Assembly (NCBI GenBank): GCA_019359325.1
Contig: JAHHHN010000003.1
Span: 1-64,000 of the forward strand
Source of the DNA: Mojavia pulchra JT2-VF2
GTDB taxonomy: Bacteria; Cyanobacteriota; Cyanobacteriia; Cyanobacteriales; Nostocaceae
Reading direction: 5' to 3'
Length of the DNA: 64,000 nucleotides
Shown here: positions 1 to 9,043 of the stretch, in pieces
Position numbering within the stretch: the stretch's first letter is position 1
Layout of the letters: each line of letters opens with the position of its first letter
Notes under the pieces: model-generated
What the model was told of the DNA's origin: nothing
The model's input: only the letters and a program-made list of their open reading frames with translations
The model's database searches: none
Position numbers and translations under genes: made by a program

Positions 1-131
1 CTGGTCAAGGCAGACATGAAGCTTTACGTTCTGCACAGCTAGAATTGCTCAATAGCTCCAATTATCAGCATCCCATGTACTGGGCTGCCTTTGTTCCCTC
101 TGGTAATTGGACACCTTTAAGCAGCAAATAG
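1..131 (+). CDS. TPR-CHAT protein, 3' end only (partial)
   Basis: Only the last 42 or so residues are inside the window; the gene begins upstream. Reading from base 3 gives the C-terminal tail of a CHAT domain, ending with TAG at 129-131. Bases 1-127 are identical to 4245-4371, the end of the complete TPR-CHAT gene downstream, so this is a tandem paralogue. Similarity stops at the stop codon (TAG here, TAA there). The function is presumably that of the paralogue: a caspase-like peptidase or scaffold with TPR sensor repeats. Confidence 0.85.
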   Translation, partial: GQGRHEALRSAQLELLNSSNYQHPMYWAAFVPSGNWTPLSSK

Positions 132-145
132 TTTTGAGACGATGC

Positions 146-796
146 TCAATCCTCCTGTTGCTGAAACTGACTCAGTAACCAAGCTCCAACTTGAGATTGA
201 TTCATTTCTCGACTACGGCGTAAAGCTTCTTCTAATAAGGCGATCGCCAATCCTGGCAAAACCTGCGATACTTGAATACGTTTACTACCCTGGTCTGCAA
301 TAGTATATGCAATGATTTGGGCATTTTGCACATCTACTACCCAATATTCAGCAACGTCTAACTCTTCGTAGAGACTTCGCTTTGTACCCAAGTCATCAAG
401 TAAAGAAGTTTTCGCAATCTCAATCACTAAATCTGGTGCAGGATAGCGATCGCAGTTGACAATTCCTGTACCAGTAGGGATAGATTGGGCACGTTCTCTG
501 AGGTAATAAGCTACATCAGGCTGACAGTCCTGAATTCCAGTTTTACGAAAGGTAGTTGTGTCTAAACCTGTAGCTGGAATTCCTTGGAGTGTTGCAAATA
601 GAGTCACCGCAAAGATAATTACAACATGGTTTTGACCATGATCAAAACTAACTGGTGGCATCTCCAGCCTCATGTGTCCTTTGTAGTAGTAGCTTTTTCC
701 CTTCTCGTTGAGCAAGTTGGCGATCGCTTGCTCATACTCATCCCATGAAGCGTAAATCCATGTATCCGTTGGTAACTGGGTTTGAGTTTCACTCAT
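146..796 (-). CDS. Uma2 family (DUF820) PD-(D/E)XK nuclease-like protein
   Basis: A 216-residue protein with the typical Uma2 layout. The core carries PDLVIEI, then a LGTKRSLYEE stretch and the closing EYWVVD strand, which together form the restriction-endonuclease-like fold of this very cyanobacteria-rich family. The start is the ATG at 794-796. The real substrate of these proteins is generally unknown. They occur in many paralogous copies in filamentous cyanobacteria, and a decayed fragment of another copy lies at 53793-53915. It sits between two TPR-CHAT genes on the opposite strand. The family call is secure; the nuclease role is inferred from the fold. Confidence 0.85.
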   Translation of the reverse strand: MSETQTQLPTDTWIYASWDEYEQAIANLLNEKGKSYYYKGHMRLEMPPVSFDHGQNHVVIIFAVTLFATLQGIPATGLDTTTFRKTGIQDCQPDVAYYLRERAQSIPTGTGIVNCDRYPAPDLVIEIAKTSLLDDLGTKRSLYEELDVAEYWVVDVQNAQIIAYTIADQGSKRIQVSQVLPGLAIALLEEALRRSREMNQSQVGAWLLSQFQQQED

Positions 797-1051
797 TACC
801 TAACCCTTATGCCAGTAAGCTATATATCTTGTAACTCAAGTTCTCAGTTATTTGCTTGCTTATTTGATATTTGTACTCAAAGATTTAAGTTTTACAAGAT
901 AAGTTTCAGATTTTGAACTCGAAATTTTCAGTTCAAAGGCTGAATGATGGTAATGGAGACACCTAGTTTTCTACTTATTATCACAAAATCTTTGCAAAAA
1001 AGACCGATAACGGCATGATTTAATCAATAGCCAAACCCGTAAATCTGTAAG

Positions 1052-4000
1052 TTGACAGTGAAAAAATTACTCAGTGCTATGAATGCAGTAAGTATCTTGT
1101 TCGCACCTTTGCCAATAGTTGTGGCAATGACAACAGGGCTACTGTTAAGTACTCCAGTTAAAGGTATAGCCCAACAGCAACCTACTACATACTCAGCAGA
1201 GCAGCATGCAGTTTTAAAAGAAGCTGATCAGCTCAATGAACAGGTGTTAAAGTTATACCAAGAAGGCAAATATACTACTGCCATACCCCTAGCAGAACGC
1301 GCATTAGCTCTCAGAGAGAAAATATTAGGTAAGTTACATCCAGATGTCGCCACAAGTCTGAATAATTTGGCACTACTGTACGATGCACAAGGAAACTATC
1401 AACAGGCTGAACAGCTTTATCAACGCTCTCTGGCTATCTTAGAGAAAATACTGGGTAAAGAACATAGAAATATCGCTACGAGCCTGAATAATTTGGCTAC
1501 GCTTTACCGAGCACAGGGAAAGTATTCACAGGTTGAACCCCTGTTGCAACGCTCTTTAGCTATTTTAGAGAAAGTACTGGGCAACGAACATAGAGATGTT
1601 GCCAATATTCTCAATAGCTTGGCACTAATGTACGATGCACAGGGGAAATATCCACAAGCTGAACCTTTGTATCTACGTTCTTTAGCTATTTATGAGAAAC
1701 TACTAGGCAGGCAACATCCATCTGTGGCCAATAGCTTGAATAATTTGGCTGCACTTTACCAAGCACAGGGAAAGTATCAACAGGCAGAACCTCTATATCA
1801 AAGGGCATTATCTATCTATGAGAAAGCGCTGGGTAAAGAACATCCAGATATCGCCCTCAGCCTGAGTAATTTAGCTGCATTATATCAAGCACAGGGGAAG
1901 TATCAACAAGCTGAACCTCTATTTAAGCGCTCCATAGCTATTAGAGAAAAGGTACTGGGCAAAGAACATCCTGATGTTTCCACTAGCCTGAATAATTTAG
2001 CTGGACTGTATCAAGAACAAGGAAAATATCAACAGGCAGAACCTCTGTTTCAACGTGCTTTAGCTCTCAGAGAGAAAGTACTGGATAAGGAACATCCATC
2101 TGTCGCCACTAGCTTAAATAATTTAGCCGCGCTATATCGATTACAAGGAAACTATCAACAGGCAGAACCGCTGTTTCAACGCTCTTTGGCTATTAGAGAA
2201 AAAGTATTAGGCAATGAACATCTATCTGTCGCCCAAAGCCTGAATAATTTAGCTGGATTGTATCAAGACCAAGAGAAATATCAACAGGCAGAACCTCTGT
2301 TCCAACGCTCTTTGGCTATTAGAGAGAAAGTACTAGGCAATGAACATCCATCTGTCGCCACTGGCTTAAATAATTTAGCACTACTATACAGGGATGAGGG
2401 CAAATATCAACAGGCAGAACCTCTGTTTCAGCGCGCTCTAGTTATCTTAGAAAAGTTACTGGGCAAGGAACATCCATTAGTTGCCAGTAGCTTAAATAAT
2501 TTAGCCGGATTGTATCAAGATCAGGGGAAATTTCAACAAGCAGAACCTCTGTATCAACGCTCTTTGGCTATTTATGAAAAGTTACTCAGTAAAGAACATC
2601 CAGATATTGCCCTCAGTTTAAATAATCTAGCTACATTTTACCTAGCACAGGATGATAGCAATCGTGCTACTGATTTTTTACGCCGTGGGCTAGAAGTTGA
2701 ACAACGTAATCTGAATCTGATTTTTGCTGTAGGCTCAGAACAAAGAAAACAAAGGTACGTAAAAACGTTTTCAGGGACAACTGATATTTCTGTTTCCCTT
2801 TCCCTGCAAAAAGCTGGCAAAAATCCAACAGCCGCATCTTTAGCGCTAACTACCGTGCTACGTCGCAAAGGGCTGGTGTTGGATGCGGTAGCTGATAGCA
2901 TTCAAATACTACGCAGCCAACTTGAAAGTAACCCAGAAACAAAAAAATTATTTGCTCAGTGGTTGCAAGTTCAACAGCAACTCTCATCACTAGTATTTTC
3001 TGAATCAGAAAAACAAACTGCTAACTCTAAAACTCAGTTAGAACAACTAGAAGCAAAAAAAGCACAATTAGAAGCAGCGATTAGTACTAAAAGTGCTGAA
3101 TTCCGTACACAAACCCAACCAGTCGAATTAGCAGCGATTCAAGCCAAAATACCCAAAGATGCTGCTTTGATAGAAATTGTCCAGTATAAACCATACAATG
3201 CCAAAGCTAAGACATATGCCCAAAAGTGGGGTAAAGCGCGTTATGTAGCGGCGGTATTGCGCTCACAAGGTGAACCAAAGTGGGTTGAATTGGGAGAAGC
3301 CGCAGTAATTGATCAATTAGCTGTGAATTTTCGCGCTGAGTTAGCAACAAAAAGACCATTTAAAGAAAATGCTCGCAAATTATACCAACAAGTAATGGAG
3401 CAAATTCGTCCTTTATTGGGAAATGCGCGTCATATTTTAATTTCTCCAGATGGACAATTAACAGTTATTCCTTTTGAAGCCCTAAGAGATGAAAAAAATC
3501 AATTCCTGATTCAGAATTATGCTTTTTCTTATCTCACCAGTGGGCGGGATTTGTTGCGTTTTCAGTCTGGTGTTAACAAAGCTTCTGCGCCTGTAGTGCT
3601 GGCAGATATTGACTATGACAACCAAGTGCAGGCTGTTGCAGTAGCGAAAACAACTGGTGTGCGAGGGGAGCAAAATTTACGCTCTGGTGACTTGGCTCAG
3701 TTGGCATTTGACCCTTTAAACGCGACTAAAGATGAAGCCGCGGCAATAAAAAAAGTCTTACCTAATGCCAAGGTTCTCTTAGGTCAAGATGCCTCAGAAA
3801 CCGCTGTCAAACAACTTCAAAATCCCAGTATTTTACATCTGGCTACCCACGGTTTTTTTATTACTGATATCGAACAAAATCTAAATGCTTCACGGGAAAT
3901 ACAACTAACACCGCCCCCACAAAACATTGTACAAATAGAAAACCCTCTGTTGCGCTCTGGTTTAGCCTTGGCTGGGTTTAATCAACGTAAAAAAGTACCA

Positions 4001-4375
4001 GCAGGTAGTGATGATGGTGTGTTGACAGCGCTGGAAGTCGCTGGTTTAGATTTGCGTTCCACTGAATTAGTGGTGCTGTCTGCTTGTGATACTGGCAGTG
4101 GTGATGTCAAAGTTGGCGATGGTGTTTATGGTTTGCGCCGTGCTTTGGTAATTGCCGGTTCTCAAACTCAGATTTTAAGTTTGTGGCAAGTGGATGATGC
4201 AGCAACTAAAGATTTGATGGTGAAGTATTATCAGAACTTGAAGGCTGGTCAAGGCAGACATGAAGCTTTACGTTCTGCACAGCTAGAATTGCTCAATAGC
4301 TCCAATTATCAGCATCCCATGTACTGGGCTGCCTTTGTTCCCTCTGGTAATTGGACACCTTTAAGCAGCAAGTAA
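1052..4375 (+). CDS. Secreted or periplasmic TPR-repeat CHAT-domain protein
   Basis: A 1107-residue protein. Residues 1-40 look like a signal peptide: KK, a long hydrophobic stretch, then a plausible cut after GIA. Residues 55 to about 545 hold a run of kinesin-light-chain-type TPRs, eleven near-identical 42-residue units with the pattern HPxVAxSLNNLA. The C-terminal third is a CHAT (caspase HetF-associated with TPRs) domain with the expected dyad: His933 in HLATHGFF and Cys1012 in LSACDTG. The start chosen is TTG at 1052, which keeps the basic n-region; ATG at 1079 is the alternative. CHAT proteins include HetF and the CRISPR-linked protease TPR-CHAT. The target here is unknown. A paralogue precedes it with an identical 3' end. 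Confidence 0.9.
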   Translation: MTVKKLLSAMNAVSILFAPLPIVVAMTTGLLLSTPVKGIAQQQPTTYSAEQHAVLKEADQLNEQVLKLYQEGKYTTAIPLAERALALREKILGKLHPDVATSLNNLALLYDAQGNYQQAEQLYQRSLAILEKILGKEHRNIATSLNNLATLYRAQGKYSQVEPLLQRSLAILEKVLGNEHRDVANILNSLALMYDAQGKYPQAEPLYLRSLAIYEKLLGRQHPSVANSLNNLAALYQAQGKYQQAEPLYQRALSIYEKALGKEHPDIALSLSNLAALYQAQGKYQQAEPLFKRSIAIREKVLGKEHPDVSTSLNNLAGLYQEQGKYQQAEPLFQRALALREKVLDKEHPSVATSLNNLAALYRLQGNYQQAEPLFQRSLAIREKVLGNEHLSVAQSLNNLAGLYQDQEKYQQAEPLFQRSLAIREKVLGNEHPSVATGLNNLALLYRDEGKYQQAEPLFQRALVILEKLLGKEHPLVASSLNNLAGLYQDQGKFQQAEPLYQRSLAIYEKLLSKEHPDIALSLNNLATFYLAQDDSNRATDFLRRGLEVEQRNLNLIFAVGSEQRKQRYVKTFSGTTDISVSLSLQKAGKNPTAASLALTTVLRRKGLVLDAVADSIQILRSQLESNPETKKLFAQWLQVQQQLSSLVFSESEKQTANSKTQLEQLEAKKAQLEAAISTKSAEFRTQTQPVELAAIQAKIPKDAALIEIVQYKPYNAKAKTYAQKWGKARYVAAVLRSQGEPKWVELGEAAVIDQLAVNFRAELATKRPFKENARKLYQQVMEQIRPLLGNARHILISPDGQLTVIPFEALRDEKNQFLIQNYAFSYLTSGRDLLRFQSGVNKASAPVVLADIDYDNQVQAVAVAKTTGVRGEQNLRSGDLAQLAFDPLNATKDEAAAIKKVLPNAKVLLGQDASETAVKQLQNPSILHLATHGFFITDIEQNLNASREIQLTPPPQNIVQIENPLLRSGLALAGFNQRKKVPAGSDDGVLTALEVAGLDLRSTELVVLSACDTGSGDVKVGDGVYGLRRALVIAGSQTQILSLWQVDDAATKDLMVKYYQNLKAGQGRHEALRSAQLELLNSSNYQHPMYWAAFVPSGNWTPLSSK
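1336..2660 (+). repeat. In-gene 126-bp tandem repeats coding for TPR units
   Basis: About eleven consecutive 126-bp units, each coding for one 42-residue TPR. Neighbouring units share long runs of identical bases, for example around AATAATTTAGC and CAACAGGCAGAACC. This suggests recent unit duplication or homogenisation, so copy number is likely to vary between strains. Confidence 0.85.
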
Positions 4376-4377
4376 TC

Positions 4378-4545
4378 TCAGAACTTGGAGTTTCAACCTT
4401 TTTGCTCGGACATTCGACCTCAAAGCTCGGAGTTTCGACCTTTTTACTCGGATGTTTGACTTCAGAACTCGAAATTTCGGCCTTTTTGCTTGAACGTTTG
4501 ACTTCAGAACTCGGAACGTTGACCTTTTTACTTAAATGTTCGAGT
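4378..4545. repeat. Four tandem copies of a 42-bp repeat
   Basis: Units start at 4378, 4420, 4462 and 4504, with a partial fifth from 4546. Each contains the pattern CTCGGAGTTTCGACCTTTTT with a few changes. It begins 3 bases after the stop of the TPR-CHAT gene and is absent after the stop of the upstream paralogue. The unit is a multiple of three, so it is open in some frames. On the + strand it would read as a 14-residue hydrophobic repeat and on the - strand as KKVETPSSE-like repeats. There is no convincing start or gene, so it is best treated as non-coding repeat DNA. Confidence 0.85.
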
Positions 4546-4593
4546 TCTGAGCCTCAAAGATGCACTTCAAAGGTGCAATCACCGAGCTATTTT

Positions 4594-5067
4594 CTACAAC
4601 GCTGCTTCTTTAGACTTCACTTTTTTAGACTTACGGACGAAACGTTGTCCCATTGCCTCGACTACTGCATCTAATCCTGCCCCCTGTCCACTGGCTTTGG
4701 CGTAGTTATACACTTGTAAGGCAGAGGCAAATGCTTCACTACCAACTGCCAGAGATGTATCATCTACCAATTCTTGCAATTGCGTCAGCGACAATAACAA
4801 AGGATACAACGCTTCAAATAATTCTACGTCCTTCCGCATCTCATCCAGGTCAAACGATCGCGGTAAAAACTCTGGGTTCTGTGTGGCTACCTCTAATGCT
4901 TTGCTAACAAAGGCGCGGCTTTTATCTCCCATCTTGGGTAAAGCTTTACGCTCATCTGCACTCAAATCAACTAAAAATGGTAGCTTTTGTTTAATGGTGG
5001 TAATCGCTTGCAACACGGCTTCTCTCTCTTTTTGGGCCAAGGTTGCACTAATGGGGCTTCTGGACAT
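4594..5067 (-). CDS. Conserved-looking hypothetical protein, ~157 aa
   Basis: A soluble, mostly helical protein with no signal peptide or membrane segment. It has a Leu-rich centre (ELFEALYPLLLSLTQL) and a basic tail (RKSKKVKSKEAAL). I do not recognise the family with certainty. I prefer the ATG at 5067 (MSRSPISATL) because a GAGAG motif precedes it at suitable distance; an upstream TTG at 5082 would add five residues. It runs towards the TPR-CHAT gene and is separated from it by the 42-bp repeat. The composition looks coding throughout. Confidence 0.6.
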   Translation of the reverse strand: MSRSPISATLAQKEREAVLQAITTIKQKLPFLVDLSADERKALPKMGDKSRAFVSKALEVATQNPEFLPRSFDLDEMRKDVELFEALYPLLLSLTQLQELVDDTSLAVGSEAFASALQVYNYAKASGQGAGLDAVVEAMGQRFVRKSKKVKSKEAAL

Positions 5068-5082
5068 GGAAATTACTCTCAA

Positions 5083-5441
5083 GTATGTTTGTCTAATTTA
5101 GAGTGCCCAGATATACAACATAAATATTAGTGTTGTATTCCCTAATGTAGAGAATTACGGTTTGATTTGAATGGAATACACGCTTTGAAGAATCAATTGT
5201 TATGAGGGCACAACATTGTTGTGCCCCTACGATTGTCTGATTAGGTTAGTTTTGTGCGATCGCCCGTATATTGCCAAGCCTGTTCTAGAAGAACAGGCTC
5301 CCTCAAAGCGGAGCTTTGAGGCAACCGCACTCTGTGCGGTTGGGCAACAGGGCGCGCTACGTGATCGCCAGAATAAATAAATTTTTTAACGAACCGCAAA
5401 GGACACGAAGGACACGAAGGGAAGAATAAAAAGGTATTGTT
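5083..5441. other. Intergenic region with palindromes and 9-bp tandem repeat
   Basis: No gene is supported. It holds the triple hairpin (5277-5341) and, at 5386-5421, a degenerate 9-base tandem repeat of the form GCAAAGGAC ACGAAGGAC ACGAAGG. The same kind of repeat appears inverted at 10033-10065 and in a related form at 8094-8119, so it is a dispersed family. Confidence 0.6.
5277..5341. repeat. Three consecutive perfect hairpins (REP-like palindromes)
   Basis: Three inverted repeats lie side by side. The first is 5277-5299, with 10-bp arms AGCCTGTTCT / AGAACAGGCT. The second is 5301-5321, with arms CCTCAAAGC / GCTTTGAGG. The third is 5323-5341, with arms AACCGCAC / GTGCGGTT. None is followed by a clean T-tract, so they look like a dispersed palindromic element rather than a simple terminator. 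The following GGGCGCGCTACG (5350-5361) recurs at 56400-56411. Confidence 0.8.
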
Positions 5442-6941
5442 TCAATGTACTAGTGAGAATCGGGCTAGTGTTTCTTTCGCGCCAAACTCATACAATCGGC
5501 GTAAATGGTTGGTAACTGCATCAATAAAAGGCGGTGACTGGGATAAATCGCCAAAAATCTCCGTGAGGTTGAGCATTGGTTTGGCATCGGAACCACTGGT
5601 ACGAGCAAGTTGCGTGAGAGTTCCTGCTATTGGATCATCAATGGGAATGGCGTTACCTTGGTCATCGTTGGCGTTGAGGTAACGGAACCAAGCTGCTACT
5701 GTTAAGCTCATGTATTCAATTGCTCCTTTTTGCCGCAGTGCGTCACGGACTGAGCCTAAAACAAATTTTGGCATTTTGGCGGAGCTATTGAGGCAAAGAC
5801 GCGGCAGTTGATCGCGTATCTTGGGATTGGCAAAGCGTTCTATTAAGGTTTTTTTGTAATTATCTAAATTAATCCCCGGTACAGGTTGGAGTGTGGGCGT
5901 AACTTCTGCCATTAATTGCTCAACGGCTTGCCTAATTAAGGGGTCAGCCATGACTTCATGGACGTAGGTGTAGCCTGCTAAAGTGCCGAGATAGCCAATT
6001 AACAGATGACTGGCGTTGAGTAACCGAATTTTCATCATCTCGTAGGGATGAACATCGCTGGTCATCTGCACGCCCACGTCTTCCCAATCTGGTCTACCTG
6101 CACAGAAATTGTCTTCGACTACCCACTGAAGAAACGGTTCGGCAACAACAGGAAAAGCATCATTGATGTTAAATTGTTCCGCCACCATTTTGATATCTGC
6201 TGGAGTTGTGGCGGGAGTAATGCGATCGACCATACAGTTGGGGAAGGCTACCTGTTCAGCAATCCAACGTCCTAATTCCGGGTTCTGCATTTGGGCAAAT
6301 GCAGTCAACATTTTGCGGGCAATGTTGCCGTTACCTTGCAGGTTGTCGCAAGACAACACAGTAAACGGTGCTATTCCCTGTTGACGGCGGCGATCGAGGG
6401 CTGCTGTCAAAAAGCCATATACTCCAATTGGCTGGTCGGGATTCTGTAAATCGTACTGAATTGTTGTATGATTGCCATCAAATTCACCGCTACCTTCAAT
6501 ATAGTAGTAGCCGCCTTCGGTAATGGTGAGGGTGACGATGCGGCATTGGGGATCTGCTAAGGTGTCAATTACTGCTTGGCGGTTATCTGGGGCAAAGAGA
6601 TATTTTGTAATAGCACCAATCACACGGGCGTTCTCACTTTCTGGTGACCTTTCAACTAAGGTATATAAACAATCTTGAGATTTCAGCGCATCCCGCATCC
6701 GTTTGTCGAATTCTAGTAGCCCCACCCCGCAGATTCCCCAATCACTGCCGGGATGATGATGAAGGTAGTTATCGAGATATAATGCCTGGTGTGCCCGATG
6801 AAACCCGCCCACACCGATATGGACAATGCCGTTAGTAATTTGGTGGCGATCGTACTGAGGTATGCGGACGTTATTTCCTAAACGAGACAAAGATGCTTCA
6901 TTCAGCTTGATTGCTGAACCTGTGCTGATATTGCTGTTCAT
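5442..6941 (-). CDS. Mannitol 2-dehydrogenase family (polyol-specific long-chain dehydrogenase)
   Basis: A 499-residue protein, the usual length for NAD-dependent mannitol 2-dehydrogenase, which oxidises mannitol (or arabitol/sorbitol) to the ketose. An N-terminal Rossmann region starts at GIVHIGVGGFHRAH. The catalytic signature KIRLLNASH gives Lys304, Asn309 and His312, matching the family's KxxxxNxxH. It is the last gene of a leftward run and its start overlaps the end of the ABC ATPase gene by 44 bp, implying translational coupling. The exact sugar alcohol, and fructuronate reductase as an alternative, cannot be settled by sequence, but transporter context favours a polyol. Confidence 0.85.
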   Translation of the reverse strand: MNSNISTGSAIKLNEASLSRLGNNVRIPQYDRHQITNGIVHIGVGGFHRAHQALYLDNYLHHHPGSDWGICGVGLLEFDKRMRDALKSQDCLYTLVERSPESENARVIGAITKYLFAPDNRQAVIDTLADPQCRIVTLTITEGGYYYIEGSGEFDGNHTTIQYDLQNPDQPIGVYGFLTAALDRRRQQGIAPFTVLSCDNLQGNGNIARKMLTAFAQMQNPELGRWIAEQVAFPNCMVDRITPATTPADIKMVAEQFNINDAFPVVAEPFLQWVVEDNFCAGRPDWEDVGVQMTSDVHPYEMMKIRLLNASHLLIGYLGTLAGYTYVHEVMADPLIRQAVEQLMAEVTPTLQPVPGINLDNYKKTLIERFANPKIRDQLPRLCLNSSAKMPKFVLGSVRDALRQKGAIEYMSLTVAAWFRYLNANDDQGNAIPIDDPIAGTLTQLARTSGSDAKPMLNLTEIFGDLSQSPPFIDAVTNHLRRLYEFGAKETLARFSLVH

Positions 6942-8055
6942 GGGATTGATTCATGGTTAGGTGATGACGATGAGCTTTGGGAATAGCTTCACCGCTTTGA
7001 TCGAACAAATGGCAAAGCTCGCCGTTAATGTAGATAGGAACGAAATCGTGCAATTGAACGGGATCATCTCCATCTGTTTGCACGACTATGGTGTCACCAC
7101 CCGCAATTTTGATGTAGAGATAGGTTTCCCCGCCCAGTCTTTCTACAACTAGTACTTCACCATTGATGCTGGGGTTATTGCGATCGAGCCGCAGATGTTC
7201 GGGACGAATTCCTAATGTTGCGCGATCGCCAGCCGAGAGGGTCTTGGGCTTCACCGGAATCATTACAGTTGCGTCACCAGGAAGTCTAACTGTTGTCCCA
7301 GAATCAGTAACCGTTGATACCGTGACCGGGATAAAGTTCATTTTCGGTGAACCAATAAATCCAGCAACGAATAAATTGCGGGGATGGTGGTACAGTTCTA
7401 GGGGCGAACCCATTTGTTCGATGATGCCGCCTTGCAATACCACAATCTTGTCGGCAAGGGTCATTGCTTCAACCTGGTCGTGGGTGACGTAAATCATCGT
7501 GGCTTGCAGGCTGTCGTGTAAGCTGGCAAGTTCAATCCGCATCTGCACCCGCAAAGAAGCATCCAGGTTAGATAGTGGCTCATCAAACAAAAATACTTTG
7601 GGATTCCGCACCAAAGCACGACCAATCGCCACCCGTTGGCGTTGTCCTCCCGATAGTTCTTTGGGCTTGCGGTTCAAGAGTGGTTCTAGTTGCAGAATGC
7701 GGGCGACTTCACGCGCCCTTTCAAAGCGTTGGGCTTTCGGCATACCTGCAAGCCGGAGACTAAAGGCCATATTCTCCGCCACAGTCATGTGGGGATATAA
7801 GGCATAGGTTTGAAACACCATTGCCAAACCGCGTTTATCGGGGGGTATATCATTAACTTTCTGTCCATCAATGAACAAATCGCCGGAGGAAATTTCCTCA
7901 AGTCCAGCAATCATGCGGAGTAAAGTAGATTTTCCGCAGCCGGATGGGCCGACGAAGACAACAAACTCGCGATCGTTTATGTCGAGGTCTATGCCTTTGA
8001 TGATTTCTGTGTCGGCGTAGGTTTTATGGATATGTCTTAAAGCAACTGTTGACAT
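6898..8055 (-). CDS. ABC transporter ATP-binding protein, MalK/UgpC/MtlK type
   Basis: A 385-residue ATPase of the carbohydrate-uptake class 1 family. Walker A GPSGCGKST spans residues 36-44, the signature LSGGQ 134-138, and Walker B VFLFDEP 154-160. The C-terminal 150 residues form the OB-type regulatory domain (around MNFIPVTV and LGIRPEHL). It would energise the two permeases encoded just upstream. The reading frame runs 44 bp into the dehydrogenase gene. The gene order matches proteobacterial mtlK before mtlD. Confidence 0.9.
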   Translation of the reverse strand: MSTVALRHIHKTYADTEIIKGIDLDINDREFVVFVGPSGCGKSTLLRMIAGLEEISSGDLFIDGQKVNDIPPDKRGLAMVFQTYALYPHMTVAENMAFSLRLAGMPKAQRFERAREVARILQLEPLLNRKPKELSGGQRQRVAIGRALVRNPKVFLFDEPLSNLDASLRVQMRIELASLHDSLQATMIYVTHDQVEAMTLADKIVVLQGGIIEQMGSPLELYHHPRNLFVAGFIGSPKMNFIPVTVSTVTDSGTTVRLPGDATVMIPVKPKTLSAGDRATLGIRPEHLRLDRNNPSINGEVLVVERLGGETYLYIKIAGGDTIVVQTDGDDPVQLHDFVPIYINGELCHLFDQSGEAIPKAHRHHLTMNQSHEQQYQHRFSNQAE

Positions 8056-8093
8056 AAAATTTTTCTATTAAGGGGGTTGAAGAAAAGAAATTC

Positions 8094-8165
8094 TCACGCA
8101 AAGGCGCAAAGGCGCAAACAAGAGTGCAAGAGTTTTTTCTAATACCTTCTGCCATCTGCCTTCTA
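8094..8165. repeat. Short tandem and low-complexity repeats between permease and ATPase genes
   Basis: The spacer has a CGCAAAGG-type tandem repeat (three units near 8097-8119) and a CTTCTGCCATCTGCC low-complexity run. The latter also forms the last bases of the permease gene and has a sister copy at 34521-34553. Confidence 0.55.
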
Positions 8166-8984
8166 CTTCACTGCACCGAAGGTAAGGCCTCGGACTAGTT
8201 GTCTTTGACTTAGCCAACCGAAGATGAGGATGGGTGCGATCGCTAGTGTTGATGCTGCTGAAAGTTTTGCCCAAAATAATCCTTGGGGGCTGGAGAATGA
8301 AGCAATAAATGCTGTAAGTGGGGCGGCGTCTGCTGTTGTTAAGTTCAGGCTCCAAAATGCTTCGTTCCAGGACAAGATAATTGAGAGTAAGGCAGTGGAG
8401 GCAATTCCAGGCAGTGCTAGTGGTAGCAAGACGTGCAGGAGTTCTTGCTGTGTGGTTGCTCCATCCATGCGATCGGCTTCGAGAATATCTTTAGGAACTT
8501 CTTTGAAGAAGCTGTAAATCATCCAGACGACAATCGGCAAATTAATTAAGGTATAAATGATGATTAAACCGATGCGGGTATCTAGTAATCCAAAGTTGCG
8601 ACACAAAATGTAGATGGGGACTAGTACGCCAACAGGGGGCAGCATTTTCGTAGATAGCATCCACAGCAGAGTTCCCTTAGTGCGTTTCGTGGGGAAGAAC
8701 GCCATCGCATAAGCGGCAGGTACGGCAAGCAGTAGTGCAAGTATAGTTGAGCCGAGGGAAACTGCTACGCTGTTAAATGCATAATTGAAATAATTTGCCC
8801 GGTCTTGGATGGCAACATAATTTTCTAATGTTGGGCGGAAAAATAACTGCGGGGGAGTGGAAACTGCCGCGACTTCGGTTTTAAAACTGGTGAGAAACAT
8901 CCAGAAGATGGGGAAAAATAAGAGGACAGCAGCAAGCCAACCCAGTAATGTCCATAGCCAGCGCTTTGAGGTTTTACGTGCCAT
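8163..8984 (-). CDS. Carbohydrate ABC transporter permease, MalG/MtlG type
   Basis: A 273-residue inner-membrane permease with about six hydrophobic segments, the first at residues 12-32. The cytoplasmic EAA loop, EADRMDGATTQQELLHVLLPLALPG in pattern, contacts the ATPase. The start is the ATG at 8982-8984, preceded by the stop of the partner permease 59 bp away. It is the second permease of the sugar-alcohol uptake operon. Substrate specificity is inferred only from the neighbouring dehydrogenase. Confidence 0.88.
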   Translation of the reverse strand: MARKTSKRWLWTLLGWLAAVLLFFPIFWMFLTSFKTEVAAVSTPPQLFFRPTLENYVAIQDRANYFNYAFNSVAVSLGSTILALLLAVPAAYAMAFFPTKRTKGTLLWMLSTKMLPPVGVLVPIYILCRNFGLLDTRIGLIIIYTLINLPIVVWMIYSFFKEVPKDILEADRMDGATTQQELLHVLLPLALPGIASTALLSIILSWNEAFWSLNLTTADAAPLTAFIASFSSPQGLFWAKLSAASTLAIAPILIFGWLSQRQLVRGLTFGAVK

Positions 8985-9043
8985 AATGCTAATTCATAAT
9001 TCGTAATTAGGTTGCGTTGGTAGCTTGATTTGGAAGCTTGGTG

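Noticed and set aside
4351-4674. A 107-codon open frame on the + strand with 14-residue repeats
   Set aside because: It begins inside the end of the TPR-CHAT gene, has only a TTG start, and is open because the 42-bp repeat is a multiple of three; it ends inside the opposite-strand gene.
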